Counted from the first letter of the stretch, positions 1-8,202 are shown. The stretch: DNA of 64,000 nt from Streptomyces sp. NBC_00377 (GCF_036075115.1 NZ_CP107958.1:4836001-4900000), one strand, 5' to 3'. The notes: generated from the letters alone by a model not told the origin. Numbers and translations are program-made.

Positions 1-116
1 CGGGCACCCCGGTCACCGTCGTGACGGCGGCGGTCGACGACCACCTCAACGAGCACGGCTACATCGTCCCGGGCCTCGGCGACGCGGGTGACCGGCTGTA
101 CGGCGCGGCGGAATAG
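1..116 (+). CDS. upp: Uracil phosphoribosyltransferase, C-terminal end (partial)
   Basis: Only the last 37 residues lie in the window; the reading frame starts at base 3 and the TAG stop is 114-116. The ending IVPGLGDAGDRLYGAAE carries the PGLGDAGDR motif that forms the uracil-binding end of uracil phosphoribosyltransferases. The enzyme joins uracil and PRPP to make UMP in pyrimidine salvage in the cytoplasm. A long perfect hairpin follows directly, so this is the end of its transcript. The start is outside the window. Confidence 0.9.
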   Translation, partial: GTPVTVVTAAVDDHLNEHGYIVPGLGDAGDRLYGAAE

Positions 117-124
117 ACCGGACC

Positions 125-178
125 GGACAACGCGGAGGGGGAGGGGCTGCTCGCAGCCCCTCCCCCTCCGCGTTGTCC
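125..178. terminator. Bidirectional terminator between upp and the LytR_C gene
   Basis: Perfect inverted repeat with 26-bp arms (125-150 and 153-178) and a 2-nt centre. It lies between two convergent genes, so it can end transcripts from both sides. There is no long T run, which is usual for Streptomyces terminators. Confidence 0.85.
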
Positions 179-183
179 GCCTT

Positions 184-846
184 CTAGCAGCCCTTCTTCG
201 TGGACGGCGTCGGCTGTGGCGCCGCCAGCGCCGTCAGTGCCTTGACCGAGGCCGCCGGGCTGGTCAGGGCCTTGAACCCGTTGCCGATGATCAGATCGAC
301 GGCCGTGCCCGCACGGGCGGCGTCGGTGCGGCGCTCGGCGGCGGTGAGCTGGGTCGCGAGCACCGGCAGCGAGGTGTTCAGCGAGGACGCCGGGCCGAGC
401 AGTATCCCGGTGCCGGTGACCTTCTTGTCGTACTGCTTGGCCGCGTTGCCCACCTCGCCGATCCTGAAGCCGCGTTTCCTCAGCTCGTCCGCGGTGGTCT
501 TGGCGAGACCGCTGCGGGTGGTGGCGTTGAAGACGTTCACGGTGATCTGCGCGGGCTTGGGCACGGCGCCCGCAGCAGCCGGCACAGTCGGCACGGCGGA
601 CGCGGAGGGGCTCGCCTTGGTCGCCTTCGTCGAGCAGCTGGTTCCGGCGGCCGTGGCCGTCCCCCCGCCGCCCGTGAAGACGTCGATGAGCTGGAGGGTG
701 CCCCACCCGGCCACGCCGAGCACGGCACCGCAGGCGACGACCACGACGGCCAGCCGGCCGCGGCGTCGATGGGGGCGCATGCGGGGGTATTTGTCCCCCG
801 TGATCCGGTACTTGCCGCCCATGCCGGGGGGAGTCAGCATGCTCAT
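184..846 (-). CDS. LytR C-terminal-domain membrane protein
   Basis: The product is about 220 residues. After a basic N-terminus (RMRPHRRRGR) there is one membrane segment (LAVVVVACGAVLGVAGW), then a Thr/Ala/Ser-rich linker, then a LytR_C-type domain beginning near ITVNVFNATTRSGLAKTTAD, where the VNVFNAT segment is the family hallmark. The domain should lie outside the membrane; its family is linked to cell-envelope proteins but has no proven enzyme activity. I chose the ATG at 846 (MSMLTPPGMGG); the open frame continues to 900 but that part has no plausible signal. The ATG at 840 is an alternative. The gene is convergent with upp. Confidence 0.75.
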   Translation of the reverse strand: MSMLTPPGMGGKYRITGDKYPRMRPHRRRGRLAVVVVACGAVLGVAGWGTLQLIDVFTGGGGTATAAGTSCSTKATKASPSASAVPTVPAAAGAVPKPAQITVNVFNATTRSGLAKTTADELRKRGFRIGEVGNAAKQYDKKVTGTGILLGPASSLNTSLPVLATQLTAAERRTDAARAGTAVDLIIGNGFKALTSPAASVKALTALAAPQPTPSTKKGC

Positions 847-978
847 GAGCGCAGCGTAGTGCGCCCGGGCGGCCGTGACGAATAAACGATCATCCGACAC
901 TGTTCGGGGCGCGGGAAAGTACCCGAAAGGGTCAACCCGAAGGTCGGCCGCAGCGGGTGGAGGGGTTCCGGCGGAGGG

Positions 979-1275
979 TCAGTCCAGCTCGAGCACGCGC
1001 GCGTGGAGCACCTGTCGCTGCTGGAGTGCCGCCCGCACCGCGCGGTGCAGCCCGTCCTCCAGGTACAGGTCGCCCTGCCACTTCACGACGTGCGCGAAGA
1101 GGTCGCCGTAGAACGTGGAGTCCTCCGCGAGCAGGGTTTCCAGGTCGAGCTGCTGCTTGGTGGTCACCAACTGATCGAGGCGGACCGGGCGCGGTGCGAC
1201 GTCCGCCCACTGCCGGGTGCTTTCCCGGCCGTGGTCGGGGTACGGCCGGCCGTTTCCGATGCGCTTGAAGATCAC
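979..1275 (-). CDS. Small conserved actinobacterial protein, ParB-like core
   Basis: The protein has 98 residues and starts MIFKRIGNGRPYPDHGRE. The stretch LYLEDGLHRAVRAAL resembles the ParB/sulfiredoxin-like D-G-x-H-R-x-x-A motif, which binds nucleotides in ParB relatives. I recall homologues being called VapB-like antitoxins, but no toxin partner lies next to it, so I would not call it a toxin-antitoxin gene. It starts with GTG at 1275. There is no Shine-Dalgarno sequence, but a TAGGCT hexamer lies 6 nt upstream, which suggests a leaderless transcript. Confidence 0.7.
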   Translation of the reverse strand: MIFKRIGNGRPYPDHGRESTRQWADVAPRPVRLDQLVTTKQQLDLETLLAEDSTFYGDLFAHVVKWQGDLYLEDGLHRAVRAALQQRQVLHARVLELD

Positions 1276-1761
1276 ACGGAAAGCCTACCGGTCCAGACGT
1301 TCCGGGCGCAGCCATGGAGGCGGAGTGCGGCGCCGGAAAGATGTGATGAACATGGGTAAAACGGAACTAAGGTCGGTCGGCGAGTGGGTCGACCGGCGCC
1401 GCTGACATCGCCACCGGGCGCCCCTTCGCCGGGGTAGCCCCCGGCCTGGGCATGCTGTCGCGGGACGGAAAGTGTCTGCCCGGGCGATTCGTCCGGTGCC
1501 TCCGCGCCGGGCGCGGCGGAGGGGCGGTCGACGGGTCGGCCCTCGGAGGGGCGTCGAGGGAAGTCCCCGCTCCACGAGCGCTGTACACAGGCTGTGGACA
1601 GAGAATCCACGGGAGAGAAACCGGCGTCCCGCCCTGCCGAGCCACCGGAGCCACCGGAGCCGCCGGGTGACCGGGGCCGACGAGTGCTCCAGGGCTTCGG
1701 CATCCCCAGCTCGCCTTTCGTACGGTCCGGCGGAGGCGGCACATCCGCCTCCGCCGACCGG
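1276..1761. other. Intergenic stretch without a recognised gene
   Basis: About 490 bp between the ParB-like gene and the end of the 40-residue gene. Open frames here have no credible starts or recognisable products. It contains the leaderless promoter at its left end and an isolated DnaA-box-like sequence near 1592-1602. Confidence 0.5.
1282..1287 (-). promoter_or_regulatory. -10 hexamer TAGGCT of a probable leaderless promoter
   Basis: TAGGCT, read on the minus strand, ends 6 nt before the GTG start at 1275. This places transcription start at or next to the start codon. The same hexamer with 7-nt spacing occurs before purD and before the gene at 33260. Confidence 0.5.
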
Positions 1762-1884
1762 TCAGCGGTCCCTTGGCTCCGGGGGCTGCTGCGGTTTGGC
1801 GTCCTTCACCCGCGGTTTCGGTGTGCTGCGGGCCGCCTCCGCGCGCAGCAGGGCGCGCAGGATCGCGTACGGGTCTGTGGGCAT
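1762..1884 (-). CDS. Small conserved protein, 40 residues
   Basis: Reading from an ATG at 1884 gives MPTDPYAILRALLRAEAARS followed by a Lys/Pro/Gln-rich tail ending EPRDR. The N-terminal half should form an amphipathic helix (YAILRALLRAEAAR). Third codon positions are nearly all G or C, as in real genes here. A GAGGG sequence lies 9-13 nt upstream as ribosome binding site. It lies just downstream of the secreted-protein gene on the same strand and may be cotranscribed with it. I do not recognise a function. Confidence 0.55.
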   Translation of the reverse strand: MPTDPYAILRALLRAEAARSTPKPRVKDAKPQQPPEPRDR

Positions 1885-1948
1885 GACTTCGTCCCTCACA
1901 TGTTCCTCGCGTGAGCGTGATCGCCGGACGGGCTGGGAACGGCGTCCG

Positions 1949-2272
1949 TCAGCAGCGCAGGACCACGGTGCGCAGGATGTGCGAGGTGCGCAGGGCGTAC
2001 GACGGCCGGTGCGGCAGGGGGCGCGGTCCGTCTGCGGAGACCTCGGGCGCCCGGGGCGGCAGCTGTGCGGGCCGCGGCGCGGCGGCGGGGCGGTGGACGC
2101 AGGGGGCCGGCCGGAGCGCCGTGTCGAGGACGTCGTACTCGGCGGACGCGGCGGCGGTGACGGGCGCCGTCGCCGCGATCTCGGCGGCCGAGCCCGGCAC
2201 CAGCAGGGCCAGCAGCAGCACGAGTGTCCGCAGCCAGGCGCGGCTGCGGGGGAGGCGTGCCGCGGGGCTCAT
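1949..2272 (-). CDS. Small secreted protein of unknown function
   Basis: The 107-residue product has a clear signal peptide: basic start (MSPAARLPRSRAWLR), hydrophobic core TLVLLLALLVPG, and an AxA-like cleavage region (GSAAEIAATA). The mature part is rich in Ala, Pro and Arg and has two cysteines, with no domain I recognise. The ATG at 2272 has GGGGAG about 10 nt upstream. The 50-bp tandem repeat lies 160-440 bp upstream. Confidence 0.6.
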   Translation of the reverse strand: MSPAARLPRSRAWLRTLVLLLALLVPGSAAEIAATAPVTAAASAEYDVLDTALRPAPCVHRPAAAPRPAQLPPRAPEVSADGPRPLPHRPSYALRTSHILRTVVLRC

Positions 2273-2430
2273 GAGGAGTCATCTCCCCGCGACACGCCCC
2301 GCCCTCAGCATGCCGGGGGCCGGCTACGCCCGTTCGGCGGACAACGGGCTCACCCGTGTGCGGCAGCCGGCCGCCGGACCGCGGCGGGGCCGCCTGCGGG
2401 CCCTGCGGGGAAGGGGTCGTTCGCCGGCTC

Positions 2431-2710
2431 GGGCAGGTCGTCCTCGGCGGGGAGCGGTGGCCTTGGCCTGGGGTTGACCGGGCCGGGTTGTCCTTGGCGG
2501 GGTGCGGTGGCCTTGGCCTGGGGTTGACCTGCCCCGGTTGTCCTTGGCGGGGTGCGGTGGCCTTGGCCTGGGGTTGACCTGCCCGGGTTGTCCTTGGCGG
2601 GGTGCGGTGAGCTCGGCCTGGGGTTGACCTGCCCCGGTTGTCCTTGGCGGGGAGCGGTGATGTCGGCCCGAGGACGACCTGTCCCAGCCGTCCTCGGCGG
2701 GGAGCGGGGA
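2431..2710. repeat. 50-bp tandem repeat array
   Basis: The core tcctTGGCGGGG recurs at 2441, 2491, 2541, 2591, 2641 and 2691, a period of exactly 50 bp. Three central units are almost identical and the outer ones have drifted. Each central unit holds a GGCCTTGGCC imperfect palindrome followed by GGGGTTGACC. The period is not a multiple of three and no gene spans it, so this is an intergenic satellite between the HhH-GPD gene (its 3' side) and the secreted-protein gene. Confidence 0.9.
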
Positions 2711-2800
2711 CCGGTGACACCGCCCGAGCAGGCGTGGGCCGGCCGTCCGGGGCGGACCCGCCATCCGGCGCGGGCCCCCCGCCAGGGGCGGACCCCCGGC

Positions 2801-3448
2801 CTACTTCTTGCCGGTCCCGGCGGACTTCGCGGGCTGCTCCGACTTCGCGGGCTGCTCCGCCTTCGCCGACTTCGCGGCTTTGGCCGCCGCCTTCATCTCC
2901 TGTTTGTGCGCCCGCACCTTCACGAGCGACTCCGGGCCGGTGATGTCGGCGACGGACCGGAAGGATTTCGGCTCGCCGTAGGAGCCTGCCGCCTCCCGCC
3001 AGCCCGTGGGCCGCACACCGAGCTGCTTGCCCAGCAGCGCGAGGAAGATCTGTGCCTTCTGCCTGCCGAAGCCGGGCAGTTCCTCGAGCCGTCCGAGCAG
3101 TTCCCTGCCGCTGCTCACGTCCTTCCAGACGGCGCCCGCGTCACCGTCGTAGTGATCGACGAGGTACTGGCACAGCTGCTGGACGCGCTTGGCCATGGAG
3201 CCGGGGTAGCGGTGCACGGCCGGCTTGTCGGAGAGCAGCGCGGCGAACGCCTCCGGGTCCTGTGCGGCGATGTCGTGCGCGTCCAGGTCGTCGGCGCCGA
3301 GCCGGTCGGCGATCGTGCGGGGTCCCTTGAACGCCCACTCCATCGGAACCTGCTGGTCCAGCAGCATCCCGACGAGCGCGGCGAGCGGGGACCGCCCGAG
3401 GAGCTCGTCGGCCTCGGGGTCCTGGGAGAGGTGAAGGGTGACGTCCAT
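2801..3448 (-). CDS. HhH-GPD-type base-excision DNA repair protein
   Basis: The 215-residue product matches the actinobacterial HhH-GPD-type repair family. It starts MDVTLHLSQDPEADELL, has the characteristic segment LVGMLLDQQVPMEWAF and a helix-hairpin-helix LEELPGFGRQKAQIFLALLG near residues 122-141. HhH-GPD glycosylases remove damaged bases in base-excision repair. The C-terminus is a Lys/Ala-rich tail with repeated AKSEQPAKS, a likely nonspecific DNA-binding extension. I did not identify an Fe-S cysteine cluster as in EndoIII. The exact base specificity is unknown. Confidence 0.85.
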   Translation of the reverse strand: MDVTLHLSQDPEADELLGRSPLAALVGMLLDQQVPMEWAFKGPRTIADRLGADDLDAHDIAAQDPEAFAALLSDKPAVHRYPGSMAKRVQQLCQYLVDHYDGDAGAVWKDVSSGRELLGRLEELPGFGRQKAQIFLALLGKQLGVRPTGWREAAGSYGEPKSFRSVADITGPESLVKVRAHKQEMKAAAKAAKSAKAEQPAKSEQPAKSAGTGKK

Positions 3449-3472
3449 GCGTCGATGATCCCGCCTGCGCCG

Positions 3473-4216
3473 TCAGGTCGCGCGCCAGTACCCCAGTGCG
3501 TGCAGCCGCTCCTTGGGGAGGCCGAGTTCCTTGCGTACGTAGGCCGACAGCGTTCTCGTGGTGCGGGTGTCGCAGGCGATCCAGACGTACGGGTCGGGCG
3601 TGGCCGCGAGGAGGGCGGGCAGCTCGGTCCTCACCCGCTCGACGAGGTGAGCGCCGGAGTCGGCCCTCGGCACGTGCCGTATCTCGTGGCGCGCGGGGTC
3701 GGTGCGGAAGGGGAGGCCGTCCGCGCCGTCGGCCGAGCCCTCGAACCAGACGGTCGCCGGGGCGGAGCCGAGCGCGCCCTCGTCCTCGCCGAGCAGGGAG
3801 TTGATCGCGGGCAGGGAGGCCGGGTCGCCGATCACGAGGACGTGCGAGGGGGCCGGGGAGGGCGGTTCGAAGGCGGTGCCCTGGACGGTCGCGTCGATGG
3901 TGTCGCCGGGCTTCGCCGCCCGCGCCCAGTCGCTGGCCGCGCCGGCGTGCAGGGCGAACTCCAGGGCGAAGGAGCCGGTCGCCGGGTCGGGGTCGACCAG
4001 CGTGTAGGCCCGCTGGTGCGGGCGGCCCGCGTTCTCGAACCAGAGCCGGATCCAGATCGTCGGGTGGACGCCGGTGGCGGCGAGCAGCCCGCCGTCCGAC
4101 AGGCGCAGCCGGCGGTATTCGCCGGTGACCTCCTCGGCCCCCGTGACCGTGAGCGTGAAGTCCTTCGCACGCATCAGTCTGAGGACCGTGCCCTCCCAGC
4201 CCCGCCCCTGCGCCAT
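3473..4216 (-). CDS. Siderophore-interacting protein (FAD-dependent ferric-siderophore reductase)
   Basis: The 247-residue product has the SIP-family layout: an N-terminal FAD-binding barrel (RAYTLVDPDPATGSFALEF, the RxYT flavin motif near residue 69) and a C-terminal NAD(P)H-binding domain (VLVIGDPASLPAINSLL and YVWIACDTRTTRTLSAYVRK). Such proteins reduce ferric siderophores in the cytoplasm to release Fe(II). It is transcribed away from the acylase operon, and a strong iron box lies in the shared promoter region, so iron repression is likely. Confidence 0.9.
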   Translation of the reverse strand: MAQGRGWEGTVLRLMRAKDFTLTVTGAEEVTGEYRRLRLSDGGLLAATGVHPTIWIRLWFENAGRPHQRAYTLVDPDPATGSFALEFALHAGAASDWARAAKPGDTIDATVQGTAFEPPSPAPSHVLVIGDPASLPAINSLLGEDEGALGSAPATVWFEGSADGADGLPFRTDPARHEIRHVPRADSGAHLVERVRTELPALLAATPDPYVWIACDTRTTRTLSAYVRKELGLPKERLHALGYWRAT

Positions 4217-4253
4217 GGCCCCTCATCCCTCGCGTACGATTTCGGCAACTAAC

Positions 4254-4272
4254 TTAGGGAAGCCTAACCTAA
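4254..4272. promoter_or_regulatory. Iron box (DmdR/IdeR-type operator)
   Basis: The 19-bp sequence TTAGGGAAGCCTAACCTAA matches the actinobacterial iron-box palindrome (TTAGGTTAG-CTAACCTAA type) at about 16 of 19 positions. It lies 38 bp before the siderophore-interacting protein gene and 20 bp before the acylase gene, so one DtxR-family dimer pair could shut both promoters when iron is plentiful. Confidence 0.85.
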
Positions 4273-4291
4273 AGGCATAAGGGGCTACAGG

Positions 4292-6358
4292 GTGACCACC
4301 GACATCTACCGTGACGCCTGGGGCGTTCCGCACCTGCGCGCCGGCGACGCCCACGCCCTCGCCCGCCTCCAGGGATCGGTCACCGCCCGCGACCGCGCCT
4401 GGCAACTGGAGACCGAACGCCACCGGGCGCGCGGCACCTCGGCGTCCTTCCTCGGCCCCGAGGCCCTCCCCTGGGACCTCTTCGCGCGCCGCGCCCGCCT
4501 CGACGACACGGCGAGACGCTGCTTCGACGAACTGGGCAGCCGGGACCCGGAGACGGCCGACTGGGTACGCGCCTACGCCGACGGCGTCAACGAAGGGCTG
4601 GCCGGCGCCGACGCGCCCGAGTTCACGCGGACCGGCCTCGAGCCCGGCCGCTGGGAACCCTGGACCCCGCTCGCCGTCTGGCTGGCCACGCACATCCTGT
4701 TCGCCGGGTTCCCCGCCAAACTGTGGCGCGAGGAGGCCGCCCGCCACCTCGGCCCCGAGGCGGTCGGCCTGTTCGCCGCCGACGGACCCGGCACCTCCGG
4801 CAGCAACGGCTGGCTGGTGAGCGGAGAGCGTACGGTCACCGGGCAGGCGGTCATCGCCGGCGACCCGCACCGCTTCATCGAGGACCCCGGCGTCTACCAG
4901 CAGATCCGGCTGGCCTGCGACGAGTTCGACGTCGTCGGCCTCGCCGTTCCCGGGGTCCCCGGCATCGCCCACTTCGGCCACACCGGCACGGTCGCCTGGG
5001 CCATCACCAACGCCATGGCCGACTACCAGGACCTCTACCGCGAGCGGCTGCGCCGGACCGGCGCGGGCGTCGAGGCGCTCGGCCCGGACGGCGCCTGGCG
5101 GCGGGTCGCCCGGCACACCGAGCAGGTGCGGGTCGCGGGCGAGGAGACCGTCGAGGTGGAGGTCCTCGAGACAGAGCGCGGCCCGGTGATCGCCGGCGGC
5201 CCGGAAGGCCTCGACGACGGCACCCCGCTCGCGCTGGCCCTGCGCTATCCGCCCCGCGTCACAGCCGACCTGGGCTTCGAGGCCCTCCTCCCCCTGCTCC
5301 GGGCCCGCCGGGTCGCCGACGTGGACCGTGCCTTCGACCGCTGGGCCGAGCCCGTCAACGTCGTCCAGGCCGCCGACACCGAGGGCGGCCTCCTGCACCG
5401 GGTCGCGGGCCGGGTGCCGCTGCGCGCCGCGGCGAACGGGACCCGGCTGGTGCCCGCCTGGGAACCCGGCCACGAGTGGACCGGCTGGCACGACATGCCC
5501 CGTGCGGGACTGACCGACGGCCTCGCCGTGATGGCCAACCAGCGGGGCCCCGCCACGGAGCTGGGCGTCGAGTTCGCGCCGCCGCACCGCGCCGACCGCA
5601 TCCGGGCGCTGCTGGAGGAACGCCGGCAGTGGTCCGCGGCCGACATGCCGGCCATCCACACGGACACCCGTCTGGCCTCCGCCGCGCCCCTGCTGGACCA
5701 CCTGTCCGCCCTCGACGACCTGACCGGCCAGGCCGGCGAGCTCCGTGACCGGCTGCTGCGCTGGGACCGCCGGATGGACGCCGACAGCCGGGAGGCGTCG
5801 GCGTTCGCCGCCCTGCGCAGCGCCCTGGTACGCCGCCTCGCCGCCCACCCGGCCTTCGCGGCCCTGACCACCCCGCCCGCCTACCCCGAGGTGCTCCTTC
5901 CCTGGCTGGCCCTGGTTCCGCGCATCGGCTTCGCCCTCGAACACCTTCTGCGCGCCGAGGAGCTGTACGGCGTCGACCGCCCCGCGCTGGTACGGGAGGC
6001 CGTCGAGGAGGTCGCCGGGCAGCCGGCCGCCCGCTGGGGCGACACCCATCGCCTCGCCCCCTGGCGGGCGCTGCCCGACCCCGCCCGGGAGGCCCCGGCC
6101 CTGGCGGGCGACCACGACTGTGTGCTGTGCACCTCGGCCGTGCCCGGCTGGACCGACCTCGCCGCGCGCGGCCCGGCCGCCCGTTACGTGTGGGACCTGG
6201 CCCGCCGCGAGGACAGCCTGTGGGTGGTCCCGTTCGGCGCGTCCGGCCTCCCCGACCACCCCCACCACCGCGACCAGCTCCCCCTGTGGCTCAGGGGCGA
6301 GCTCGCCCCGGTCGTCACCGACTGGGCGCAGCTGACGAAGGAGAGCGACGATGACTGA
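4292..6358 (+). CDS. Penicillin-acylase-family Ntn-hydrolase
   Basis: The 688-residue product is a penicillin acylase family precursor. The self-cleavage and catalytic serine is Ser171 in TSGSNGWLVSGERT, which separates a short alpha chain from the beta chain. ITNAMADYQDLY and AVMANQRGPA are later conserved beta-chain segments. Family members cleave amide bonds of acylated substrates; PvdQ-like members process acylated siderophore precursors. No signal peptide is visible (start VTTDIYRDAWGVPHL), unlike secreted penicillin or lactone acylases, which suggests a cytoplasmic role. It begins with GTG 20 bp after the iron box and its last 8 bp overlap the GNAT gene. The substrate is not known. Confidence 0.85.
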   Translation: MTTDIYRDAWGVPHLRAGDAHALARLQGSVTARDRAWQLETERHRARGTSASFLGPEALPWDLFARRARLDDTARRCFDELGSRDPETADWVRAYADGVNEGLAGADAPEFTRTGLEPGRWEPWTPLAVWLATHILFAGFPAKLWREEAARHLGPEAVGLFAADGPGTSGSNGWLVSGERTVTGQAVIAGDPHRFIEDPGVYQQIRLACDEFDVVGLAVPGVPGIAHFGHTGTVAWAITNAMADYQDLYRERLRRTGAGVEALGPDGAWRRVARHTEQVRVAGEETVEVEVLETERGPVIAGGPEGLDDGTPLALALRYPPRVTADLGFEALLPLLRARRVADVDRAFDRWAEPVNVVQAADTEGGLLHRVAGRVPLRAAANGTRLVPAWEPGHEWTGWHDMPRAGLTDGLAVMANQRGPATELGVEFAPPHRADRIRALLEERRQWSAADMPAIHTDTRLASAAPLLDHLSALDDLTGQAGELRDRLLRWDRRMDADSREASAFAALRSALVRRLAAHPAFAALTTPPAYPEVLLPWLALVPRIGFALEHLLRAEELYGVDRPALVREAVEEVAGQPAARWGDTHRLAPWRALPDPAREAPALAGDHDCVLCTSAVPGWTDLAARGPAARYVWDLARREDSLWVVPFGASGLPDHPHHRDQLPLWLRGELAPVVTDWAQLTKESDDD

Positions 6359-6971
6359 CCGCGACAACCACCGGGACAGCCGGGGCAGGTACGTGTACGA
6401 GCAGGTGGCCGAGGGGTTCGGGACCGTCGGGATCCGTCTCCTCGACGCCGAGGGGGACGCGGACGTCGTCCACGGCTGGGTGAGCGAGGAGCGGGCCGTG
6501 TTCTGGGGCATGAACGGCCTGACCCGGGACCAGGTCGCGGACGTCTACGCCCACATGGCGGGCCTCGACACCCACCACGCCTTCCTGGTCGAGCTGGACG
6601 GCGATCCGGTCGCCCTCCTCCAGACCTACGAGCCCGCCGAGGACCGGGTCGGCGAGTGCTACCCGGTCGAGGCCGGAGACATCGGCGTCCACCTGCTCAT
6701 CGCGCCGGCCGGCGAACGGGGCGCCCGGCCCGGCTGGTCGGCGGCGCTGATGGGCGCGTTCGCGTCGTACGTACTGCTCGGCCTGGACCGGCCGCGCGCC
6801 GTGGTGGACCCCGATGTGCGCAACGACAGGGCGATCGCCCGCTTCCTCCGCCAGGGCTTCGAGGCCGGGCCGGTCGTCACCCTGCCCGAGATCGATCTGC
6901 CGGACGTGTACCTGCCGGAGAAGAAGGCGCAACTGGCGTTTCTGCGCCGGGAGGTAGCGTTCCCCGGGTGA
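6351..6971 (+). CDS. GNAT acetyltransferase of the siderophore (Acetyltransf_8) type
   Basis: The 206-residue product resembles IucB/RhbD-like acyltransferases that acylate N-hydroxylated amines in hydroxamate siderophores. Evidence is the GIRLLDAEGDADVVHGWV start, the HAFLVELDGDPVALLQTYEP strand pair, GDIGVHLLIAPAGERG, and RAVVDPDVRNDRAIARFLRQ, the acyl-CoA-binding and C-terminal helix of this subfamily. The ATG at 6351 lies inside the end of the acylase gene, so translation is coupled. Iron control through the upstream box is expected. Confidence 0.85.
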   Translation: MTDRDNHRDSRGRYVYEQVAEGFGTVGIRLLDAEGDADVVHGWVSEERAVFWGMNGLTRDQVADVYAHMAGLDTHHAFLVELDGDPVALLQTYEPAEDRVGECYPVEAGDIGVHLLIAPAGERGARPGWSAALMGAFASYVLLGLDRPRAVVDPDVRNDRAIARFLRQGFEAGPVVTLPEIDLPDVYLPEKKAQLAFLRREVAFPG

Positions 6972-7453
6972 CCTCACCGCTCACCCCCGAAGACCTCGTC
7001 GCCCACTACGACCTGGAGCCGATTCCCCGCGAGGGAGGCCTGTTCCGGCGTACCTGGGCGGGTCCCGAAGGGCCGGACGGCCGCCCCGCCGGCTCCGCGA
7101 TCGTCGCGCTGCTCACCGCCGACGACTACTCGGCCCTGCACCGGCTGCCCACCGCCGAGGTCTGGCACCACTACCTCGGCGACCCGCTCCAGCTGCTGCT
7201 CCTCGCCCCGGACGGCACGTCCCGTACGGCGGTGCTCGGCCCGGACGTCCTCGGCGGGCAGCATCCGCAGCTCACCGTGCCCGCGCACACCTGGATGGGG
7301 GCGCGGGTGGCCGCCGGGGGCGCCTGGGCCTTCTTCGGCTGCACGATGGCCCCCGGCTTCACCTACGGGGACTACGAACACGGGGACGCGGCCGCCCTCA
7401 CGGCGCGGCATCCCGACCGGGCCGCCCTGATCGCGCGACTGTGCCGTCCATGA
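6968..7453 (+). CDS. Cupin_5 (DUF985) protein
   Basis: The 161-residue protein has the DUF985 cupin pattern: YDLEPIPREGGLFRRTW, FHR-type strand SALHRLPTAEVWHHYLGDPL, and VPAHTWMGARVAAGGAWAFF. These form a small beta-barrel with His residues that may bind a metal or sugar-like ligand; no activity is firmly known for the family. It starts with GTG at 6968, overlapping the GNAT stop by 4 bp (GTGA), so it belongs to the iron-box operon. Confidence 0.8.
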   Translation: MTSPLTPEDLVAHYDLEPIPREGGLFRRTWAGPEGPDGRPAGSAIVALLTADDYSALHRLPTAEVWHHYLGDPLQLLLLAPDGTSRTAVLGPDVLGGQHPQLTVPAHTWMGARVAAGGAWAFFGCTMAPGFTYGDYEHGDAAALTARHPDRAALIARLCRP

Positions 7454-8202
7454 CGTTGCTGTCGGGCCGGGTGGCCCTGATCACGGGTGCGGGCGGCGGT
7501 GTCGGGCGCGGTATCGCCCTGCGGTTCGCCCAGGAGGGTGCGGCGGTGGCGCTGCACTGCCGTACCCGCACCGAGGCGGCCCGGGCGCTCGCCGAGGAGA
7601 TCGGCGAACGGGCCGTCGTCCTGCCGGGCGCCGACCTGACCGTCGAGGACCAGTGCCGCGGGCTGGTGGCCCGGGCCGCCGAGTGGGGCGGCGGCCGGCT
7701 CGACGCGCTGGTGAACAACGCGGGCGTGCAGCCGGTGCAGGCCCTGCCCGAGATGACGGCGGCCGACTGGCGGGCGGTGGTCGACACCAACCTGACCAGC
7801 GTGTTCTCCTGCACCCGGGCGGCGGCGGAGGTGATGCGGGAGCGAGGGGGGAGCATCACTCACATCGCCTCCGTCGAGGCGGGCAGGCCGGCTCCCGGCC
7901 ACGCCCACTACGCCGCCTCCAAGGCCGCGGTCGTGATGCACGCACGGGCGGCGGCCCAGGAGTACGGGGCGTTCGGCATCCGGGTGAACACGGTCTCTCC
8001 GGGGCTGATCGACCGGGAGGGACTGGCCGAGGCATGGCCGGAGGGGGTGAGGCGGTGGCGGGAGGCGGCCGCGGTCGGCCGGCTGGGCCGCCCGGAGGAC
8101 GTCGGCGACGCCTGCGTCTTCCTGGCCTCCCCGCTCGCCTCCTGGATCACCGGTCACGACCTCGTGGTGGACGGCGGGGTGTCGGCGCGGCCCACGTGGT
8201 GA
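7450..8202 (+). CDS. Short-chain dehydrogenase/reductase
   Basis: The 250-residue product is a classical SDR: NAD(P)-binding GAGGGVGRG near residues 13-21, the NNAG motif (DALVNNAGVQPV), catalytic Ser in THIASVEAG, and YxxxK as HYAASKAA. The ending WITGHDLVVDGGVSARPTW is typical of FabG-like enzymes. The ATG at 7450 overlaps the cupin stop (ATGA), making it the fourth gene of the operon. The substrate is unknown; in this context it might reduce or oxidise a siderophore-related or acyl intermediate, which is inference only. Confidence 0.85.
   Translation: MTLLSGRVALITGAGGGVGRGIALRFAQEGAAVALHCRTRTEAARALAEEIGERAVVLPGADLTVEDQCRGLVARAAEWGGGRLDALVNNAGVQPVQALPEMTAADWRAVVDTNLTSVFSCTRAAAEVMRERGGSITHIASVEAGRPAPGHAHYAASKAAVVMHARAAAQEYGAFGIRVNTVSPGLIDREGLAEAWPEGVRRWREAAAVGRLGRPEDVGDACVFLASPLASWITGHDLVVDGGVSARPTW

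Noticed and set aside
59..885. Long overlapping frames on both strands at the start of the window.
   Set aside because: They are shadows of the LytR_C gene caused by high GC content.
979..1275. Toxin-antitoxin pair.
   Set aside because: No small partner gene lies beside it on the same strand; the antitoxin label rests on remembered annotation only.
1585..1612. DnaA-box-like CTGTCCACA (reverse strand) with a second TGTGTACAG nearby, as a possible origin.
   Set aside because: Only isolated near-matches, no cluster, and no dnaA or dnaN genes. Chance in a 64-kb window is likely.
2431..2710. CRISPR array or coding repeat.
   Set aside because: Units are contiguous with no unique spacers, and 50 bp is not a multiple of three, so a repeat protein is excluded.
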